In this document: positions 58,139 to 64,000 of the stretch, piece by piece
Layout: every line of letters starts with the position of its first letter
How positions within the stretch are numbered: the first letter of the stretch is position 1
Assembly: GCA_009667805.1 (NCBI GenBank)
Contig: CM019071.1
Span: 45,209,593 to 45,273,592, forward strand
DNA from: Leptobrachium leishanense
Lineage: Eukaryota > Chordata > Amphibia > Anura > Megophryidae
Direction of reading: 5' to 3'
DNA: 64,000 nt
Notes under the pieces: model-generated
Seen by the model: the letters and a program-made list of their open reading frames with translations, nothing else
Databases searched by the model: none
Told to the model about the DNA's origin: nothing
Made by a program: the position numbers and the translations under genes

Positions 58139-60344
58139 CAGGATATATCGGCGTCCCCTGAGCAGACTTCTCTAAGGGACCCACTATATCCATAGCGATG
58201 CGCTCAAAGGGCACCTCAATTATTGGCAGAGGCACCAAGGGGCTCCTATGGGGTGCTGGGGCAGTTAACTGGCAAATGGGGCAGGATGAACAGTACCTCT
58301 TAACCACGGCACCGGTCCCAGGCCAGTAAAACCGGTCCATTATCCGGGCCTCGGTTTTCTCAGCTCCCAGGTGGCCACCTAGGGCATCATTGTGAGCCAG
58401 ATCCAGCACCATTCTCTGGTAGGGCTGGGGTACCAGTAATTGTTCCACAATTTCTCCCCGAATTTCTGATACCCGGTAGAACAGATCATTATTGACCGCA
58501 AAGTGAGGAAATCTTTTCTCTGCATCTGGTGCTTGAGGTACCCCACTGACAACAGTTACCTGTTCGCGAGCATTTATCAACATCGGGTCACCCATTTGAG
58601 CCCTGCCAAATGCACCGCTGGACACATCTAAGTCAGGGTGTACTGGATAAGAAGAACCCTCCCCCTCAGCCACCCCAAGTGTAGTATCTACAGGGGATAA
58701 TTTCTCTTCATCCTCTCCTACCATAACAGGCACGGGAGAGGATTCCCCCTCCTTGGGTGTCAACTCAGGTTGAGGAGCTAGGACACTCACATGAGTTACA
58801 ACATTCTCATTTTGAACACATTTGAGCAACTCCTCATCAACAGTCATGTTTGGTGGGGGTGACCCTGAATTGTTCCCCAGTTCGATGGGCAGTTCAGCAA
58901 ACAAGGGGCAGTCCTGTCCCACAATCACATCATGTATCAGAGTACTCACCACCCCGACCTCTTGGGTGACCGAAGTATCCCTGGCGGAACTGGTGACAGG
59001 GATCAGCGGATACTCCAGAGTATCCCCATGGATACAGACAACCCGGAGGGTTCTTTGTACTGGACCGAGCCTTCCGACTACCCGGGCATGCACCAGGGTG
59101 ACCATACTCCCAGAGTCCAGGAGAGCTTTGGCTGGGCAGTGATTTACCCACACAGTACATTCAAACTGACCCCCCTCTAGGTCAAGGTGGGTAGTGCATG
59201 TTGTGAGGGTGTAGAAGGACACTCTCCGAGCGAATCCACACTCCATGGGCTCCTTCTGCAGCGGACAGTGCACCCGGGTATGGCCCCAGGCGCGACACCT
59301 CCAACACTGTATATTGCCAGCAGTTCGGGTAGCAACAGGCCTCTGCAGAACTGAGGAAAATGATTTTGGGGTGCTGGTTCCCGGGTCCAGTGACGCTTCC
59401 CTCCGAGGAACTGAAGCAGGCCTCACAGGCGGTGGCAAGACTGGTCCTCGACGACTGGTTGGTCTGAGCAGGTCCTCCACCACGGTGTATCTCTCCACCA
59501 TCTCGACTACCAGTGCTGCAGTCTTGGGGTCCCCATGGCTGACCCAGCGCTGTAGATCCTTTGGTAGAGACCTCAGGTAGTGATCCATCACAACCCTTTT
59601 GACCATTTGCTCTCTAGTCAGGGTCTCTGGCTGCAACCACTTTTTAACCAGCTGTCCTAAGTCATACATCTGGGACCGGGGTGGCTGGTCAGGGCAGTAC
59701 TTCCAGCAGTGAACACGTTGAGCCCGGACAGCAACAGTTACCCCAAGGCGGGCCAGAACCTCAGCTTTCAGCCGGTCATAATTCTTTGCATCTTCGAGGG
59801 GCAGGTCAAAATATGCCTTTTGAGGGTCTCCTGTCAGAAACGGGGCAATGAGAGCGGCCCATTGGTCTTGGGGCCACCCCTCTCTCTCAGCAGTCCTTTC
59901 AAACGTGGTGAGAAATGCTTCCACATCTTCACTGGGAGACAGCTTTTGCAGTAAGTGACTGGCCCTTATGGAGACGTGGTTACCAGCAGTGACCACTGCT
60001 TGATCACGTCCAGGTGCAAGTTGCTGCATGGCCTCCCGCAGGGCATTGATCTGCGTCTGTGTGGCTACCTGCTGTGCTGCAAGTTGTGCAGCCAGCAAAA
60101 GGGTGCCTTCTTGTTGGGCAGGAACAGCCTGTGCCAGGGCTTGTTGCTGCTGAGCCATCGCCTCTTCATGGCGAGTCTGAGCCTCCACATTGACAAAGAC
60201 CATCTGCTTAACGAGCTCCTCCATAGCTGTGGACTTCAGTGCAGCCTTAGCCCAGGACATGCAATCAGAACACTGTCCTTTATAAAATGTAATTTTTTTT
60301 TTCCACACAAAAATTCTTCTTGCTTGGCGTGTGAGGGGTAGCAA
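58128..60344 (-). pseudogene. Gmr1-type gag, protease and integrase N-terminus (738 codons open)
   Basis: Residues 41-125 include a Q/A-rich coiled-coil-like stretch. Residues about 133-295 are a capsid region resembling the SCAN domain (LPKDLQRWV, ALVVEMVERY). A CCHC knuckle lies at C347-C350-H355-C360 (RNA binding), the aspartic protease at LLDSGSMVTLV (DSG 410-412), then a variable linker. The integrase HHCC zinc finger is H651, H658, C688, C691, followed by MDIVGP with the first catalytic Asp (719). The frame ends GTPIYPGGS, one frameshift before the rest of integrase at 58138. The start codon is uncertain; Met41 is likely. Confidence 0.9.
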
Positions 60345-60368
60345 ACTGCCCGCATTCGAAACACCAGT

Positions 60369-60822
60369 TGTGACGTTTGGGGCCCACAGAGCACGTGCAC
60401 AATGTCTTTCACAAACAAAACAGCTTTATTCACCCTTTCAGGGAAGTCAAAAAGGCAACATAAGAAGTACACGCTTGGGTTCAGCGAAATTAAAGCAAAG
60501 TCCTGATCTTCAGCACAAATAAAGAGAGAAATAATAGTGGCTCACCAATGCTTTAAACCGTCCCAAACCTGGGGAATCCTTTCCCCAGTATGTAGAAGCC
60601 TCTCCAGCAAGGCACAGCACGTCTCCTGCTTTTGGAACACACACAGCTTCCACTGATTACTTCCCTTTTTCCTAAACTCCCACAATCCTATCTGGGAGTT
60701 GCTGGCTTTAAACCTCTTCCTGGACAGGAAGATTAACCCTGTGGTTGCACTTAAAGGGACCACAACCCAAATAGGGGTGAAACATATTGTCCATCCAGGA
60801 CCCAGCCCTGCCGACCTCTACA
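60369..60822 (-). repeat. 5' LTR of the Gmr1-type element
   Basis: 454 bp, intact, TGTGAC...TCTACA in the plus-strand reading; serves as the promoter LTR for the minus-strand element. Confidence 0.92.
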
Positions 60823-60826
60823 CTGG

Positions 60827-61657
60827 TCTTTGGGGGGGGGGTCGACCCCCATCAAAAGCCACTTTGATCTTTAGAGTATCCCGTCCTATGTCAGGTTTCC
60901 TCTTGTTGGTTTATTAGGCAATTCACACTTTCACTTTCTCCCTCACTCAACCCATTGATAAAGTATTGCACAGTCTTAACCTCCCTTCCATTCACATGTT
61001 AGTGTTCCTCCAAAAATATTCATGCGAGCAATACTGAATACTGAAGTGAATAGAGAACTATTTTGTAATGAAAAGAGAAATATCAATAAAGATGTTTATC
61101 TTTTCGTTCTTTGCCAAATTTAGAAGAAGGTTAATGAGTAATTGTAATAGATATGAATTCCTTTGATGTGATAAATGACAAACGGATGAAGTATGTGGAC
61201 ATAAAAAAATCCATGTAACAGTTGCGACCACCAGCAGGTGTCACTAAAGAGCAAAATATCTTACCTTTCTAGGAGACCGAGTGGTGAGGTCCCTGGAATA
61301 CCAAAGGCAGGATGTAACATAAAAAGCCAGCTACTCCCCACCCAGGAAGGTCACTTTACAATCAAGAGTTTCTAGGAAACTCCCTGGTGGATAGAAACAA
61401 GACTGTAGGCCAACTTTGTCATGATTTATCCAGGAAGTGGAACGCTTTCTTGTGCTTTGGCTGTTGTCCGTCCTGGATACACTTGTCCATGGAGACCATG
61501 CGATGTCTCTACCCGGATGGGTTATAATGAGTGTAGAACTCTTCTCCATATGCATTTCAATCACCTAAGCTGAGCATCAGTTTATTGTTGTGTTCAGCTA
61601 TTTTATAGCATTGATGGTATTTGCCTGTATTGTTTCCTTTATATCTTTCTGCTTGCT
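60827..61657. other. Spacer, possibly part of an LTR-like repeat
   Basis: Starts with a G-run. A 'tgtaacagttgcgaccaccagc' block near 61216 looks like the start of an LTR (compare TGTAACAG at 14407), and the CCACCAGCAGGTGTCAC inside it is CTCF-like, but no other border is visible. No gene. Confidence 0.4.
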
Positions 61658-61660
61658 TTA

Positions 61661-61986
61661 AGGCCGCGTTCACACTGAGCGATATGAAAATTGTGCGTTT
61701 TTTGCCACGCGATTTTCATATTCGCGACATTGAGCTATAATATCATGCAATATCGCCGTTATGAGCGATATCGCACAACACCACCAATGCAAATCACTAA
61801 ATCACAAATCGCGAATCGCGATTGGCGAAAAAAAGGTTATGTACCAGCGACGAGCTACAGATGACATTGAACGTCAAGATGTGAACAGCTCCATTGAAAT
61901 GCATTGGTGTAGCTACATAGAGCAATATTGAGCAGAAATATGCACGATATCGCGGCAAAAAACACCCGATAAATCGCGAACGGGCC
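61661..61986. mobile_element. Harbinger-like MITE (AGGCCGCGTTC ends)
   Basis: Left AGGCCGCGTTCACACTG, right CGCGAACGGGCC, flanked by TTA (61658-61660 and 61987-61989). Interior with 'gatatcgc/gcgatatc' inverted blocks. Confidence 0.75.
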
Positions 61987-61989
61987 TTA

Positions 61990-62285
61990 TTGTTACCTGG
62001 TAAGTAAATTCATTACACCCATCACTGTCTGTCCTCACTCGCTATTCTTCATCAAACGCTACCGTCTGATATGACAGTCCAATGAAATTTTTGTCCAGAA
62101 CAGTAATAAAGATTTCAAACATCAAAAAATTTTACACTTTTGGGAAATTTGTTTTCATTTTTGCCATTTATGGTTTTCTTTAAATTCTCTTTAGATTTTA
62201 AATTCTTCTCCTCCTGCTCCTAATAAATATGCATACTGCGGTTTCCACTCAATATTTCAATTCCAGCACATTTGCTACATATGAG
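61990..62285. other. Short spacer, nothing seen
   Basis: AT-rich stretch between a MITE and a hAT end. Confidence 0.5.
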
Positions 62286-64000
62286 TAGGGATGAGCCGAA
62301 CGCCACCGTGTTCGGTTCGACTTCGAACTCGAACAATTTCAGAAGTTCGACTTCGAACTCGAACAATTTCAGAAGTTCGACTTCGAACTCGAACACGATC
62401 CGACCTCAATGTAAGTCAATGGGACCCGAACGTTCGATTTTTAGAGTGCCCTCCAAGAGGGCATGTATGCTAGTATTGTCCATAAAAGGTGTATGGGGGT
62501 CCGGGTAGTGCCCTGGGGGACAGGAAACAAGGAAAAAAGTTTTTTAATTTTTTTTTTAAAGGAACAGTGAGTTTTCCATGAAATAAAGGTTAAGAATAAA
62601 AACAAAAATTCCTTCAAATATCATTCCTAGGAGGTCCCCATAACCTGCCCATGAAGTGGTGGATTTGTAGGATGTATAGAAACATTTAAAAACAAAAAAA
62701 TGACATTTCAAGTGACGGTAAATGGTTTTCCTTTAATCTATTCATAAACAACTGCTTGGGGCGGCAGCTTGAATGAAAAGACGAGACGTTTTAGGACACG
62801 CAGAACAAGTTTAGTGATTTTTTGGCTAAATTATGGTGAAAATTTTGCAGGCTTTGGATGAAAGTAACAATAGGTACTTTAAAATTGGACATTTAGTGTC
62901 GGCAACAGTGCCGTCACACTGTAACCCCTCTGTGGTATTGTGGAAGAGTGCAGTGTTGGACCCTGCGGTCCAATATTAAAATGATATGAATCTGGTATAG
63001 GCATCAGTGGCAGTGCACCCAAATATTGTGCCTTTGGTGGCAGCAAGTGCCTTCACACCGTAACCCCTTTGTGGTATTGTGGAAGAGTGCAGTGGTGGAG
63101 GTTTTGGGAATGCAGAAGAGATCCCCGATCTATTCAGTTATGTCAGCATCAGGGGATTGATAGCTGCTGATCCAGGATTGATTCATTTTTATAAATGTCA
63201 GCCGGTCTACAGAGTCGGTGGACAGATGCACTCTTTTGTCGAAGAGTGTGGTGCATCAAAGCGCTTCCTTCTATAGGACACGAATATTTCTAAGTAGGGC
63301 AAGATTCTTGTTTTCGAGTTCACTTCAACAAGTGGTGTTCTTCAACCCTCAAAAGAGACAGAAAATTGCGGCCATAGTTTGACTTGTTTAACAACAGAGC
63401 TCCCCAAAATATTTCCACAGACTTTAATTTTCGCTGCTAGTGAATTACAAATTAATTTGTTTGAAATTGCTGTCAGCTTTTCTATTGACTAATTGTCTGC
63501 ATTGTTCAGTAATACCGGCTAGGTGGCGCCAGATACTTATTTTCTTTAGACGCACTCTTTTGTCTGTGACAAAACCTCCAGTGGCACTGAACGTCCTTTC
63601 AGAAAGCACGCTGGATGAAGGGCAACCTAGTAGCTGCATAGCATATTGGCTAAATTCTGGCCAGTGATACAATCTCAACACCCAGTAAGCCAGTAGATCA
63701 TCTGCTGTAAAGGTATCCAGGTCTTCCCTTGCCCCTAGATAGTCCTGCACCATATGGTGAAGACGCTGGCAACGTGTGCCTACATTTGACGTCCCTGGGC
63801 GTCGTGGACTAAAAAAATTGGAAAAGGCGTCAATCAAGCGCCCGGCCTTCACCGCTCTTCCTCTGATAAACAGCAGCCTCAGAAGCACCTGTGTCATCAG
63901 TTGGTAACCTACCAGTGTCTGGAAAGGTGTTACACAAGTGTCGCTTTAGAGCGTCCTCAAGTTGTTTCATCCTGTGCTCCCTCTGTGAGGGCAGGATGAG
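62286..64000 (-). mobile_element. hAT DNA transposon, 3' half, cut by the right window edge
   Basis: The left end TAGGGATGAGCCGAAC at 62286 is followed by three 27-bp repeats of 'ttcgacttcgaactcgaaca', a long 3' untranslated region matching 10844-11345, and a transposase C-terminus on the minus strand. It complements the 5' half at 1-1984; together they show the two ends of one autonomous family. Confidence 0.85.
63445..63897 (-). CDS. hAT transposase C-terminus with dimerisation domain (partial)
   Basis: 150 codons open. Residues about 66-130 carry the hAT C-terminal dimerisation region: LLAYWVLRLYHWPEF, CPSSSVLSERTFSATGG, RVRLK and the following hydrophobic turn, in the order expected for BED-type hAT transposases. 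Stop at 63445-63447. Upstream (toward 64000) the frame appears to change near 63897, so the first Met is only the start of the open stretch; the real protein starts beyond the window. Whether the whole gene is intact cannot be judged. Confidence 0.75.
   Translation of the reverse strand: MTQVLLRLLFIRGRAVKAGRLIDAFSNFFSPRRPGTSNVGTRCQRLHHMVQDYLGAREDLDTFTADDLLAYWVLRLYHWPEFSQYAMQLLGCPSSSVLSERTFSATGGFVTDKRVRLKKISIWRHLAGITEQCRQLVNRKADSNFKQINL

Larger units (their letters stand above)
54393..60822 (-). mobile_element. Gmr1-type Ty3/gypsy LTR retrotransposon, near-complete
   Basis: Two LTRs (54393-55870, interrupted, and 60369-60822) in the same orientation, 5'-TGTGAC...CTCTACA-3', flanked by CTGG at 54389-54392 and 60823-60826. 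The internal region on the minus strand is, in order, gag, protease, integrase, reverse transcriptase, RNase H. A purine-rich tract next to the 3' LTR (agaggggggga, complement of about 55873-55883) serves as the polypurine tract, and a primer-site-like TGGTGTTTCGAATGCGG lies next to the 5' LTR. Integrase before RT is the Gmr1 arrangement. LTRs differ at only about ten positions apart from an 8-bp CA expansion, so insertion was fairly recent. The coding region has several breaks. Confidence 0.92.

Overview
The window looks like vertebrate, most likely anuran amphibian, genomic DNA. Genes are split into short exons with GT/AG borders. More than half the sequence is transposons and satellite DNA of kinds typical of frog genomes: Tc1/mariner, hAT ends reading TAGGGATGAGC, TTA-flanked Harbinger-like MITEs, a CR1-like LINE and a Gmr1-type gypsy element. 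Species and chromosome cannot be read from the sequence. Nothing prokaryotic, no CRISPR array and no rRNA or tRNA gene was recognised.

Host genes: the only cellular genes seen are cytochrome P450 family 2 (CYP2). Exon 1 of a minus-strand gene (3302-3481) leaves the window to the left. Head to head with it, a plus-strand CYP2 copy spans 10247-31266. All nine exons are recognisable, most with canonical CYP2 exon lengths, but it carries in-frame stops, frameshifts and at least one lost splice acceptor (a second is inferred), so it reads as a decaying pseudogene. The 3' end of the gene has been duplicated twice downstream: a decayed exon 9 with 3' UTR at 35187, and an intact exon 8/exon 9 pair at 48928 and 51148 with no exons 1-7 in the window.

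Layout: 1-10.2 kb holds the 5' end of a hAT element, the minus-strand CYP2 exon 1, four MITE or foldback copies and two minisatellites. 10.2-31.3 kb is the CYP2 pseudogene, its introns filled by nested transposons: hAT > MITE > Harbinger MITE; Tc1 > solo LTR > hAT foldback; Tc1 > CR1 LINE; and a satellite split by a MITE. 31.3-40.7 kb is mostly satellite DNA and hairpins. 40.7-47 kb holds a hAT remnant containing a palindromic retroelement, itself containing an intact Tc1 element, then a 34-bp satellite and a second intact Tc1 in opposite orientation. 47-54 kb carries the intact CYP2 3' exons with Harbinger MITEs, SINEs and a 56-bp satellite. 54.4-60.8 kb is a nearly complete LTR retrotransposon of the Gmr1 group, in which integrase lies upstream of reverse transcriptase. 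62.3 kb to the right edge is the 3' half of a hAT element with part of its transposase.

Notable non-standard signals are two hammerhead-ribozyme-like motifs (22.8 and 41.5 kb), several insertion events whose empty site can be read inside the same window, and two Tc1 copies with full-length open transposases. All calls come from reading the sequence; none was tested by a database search.
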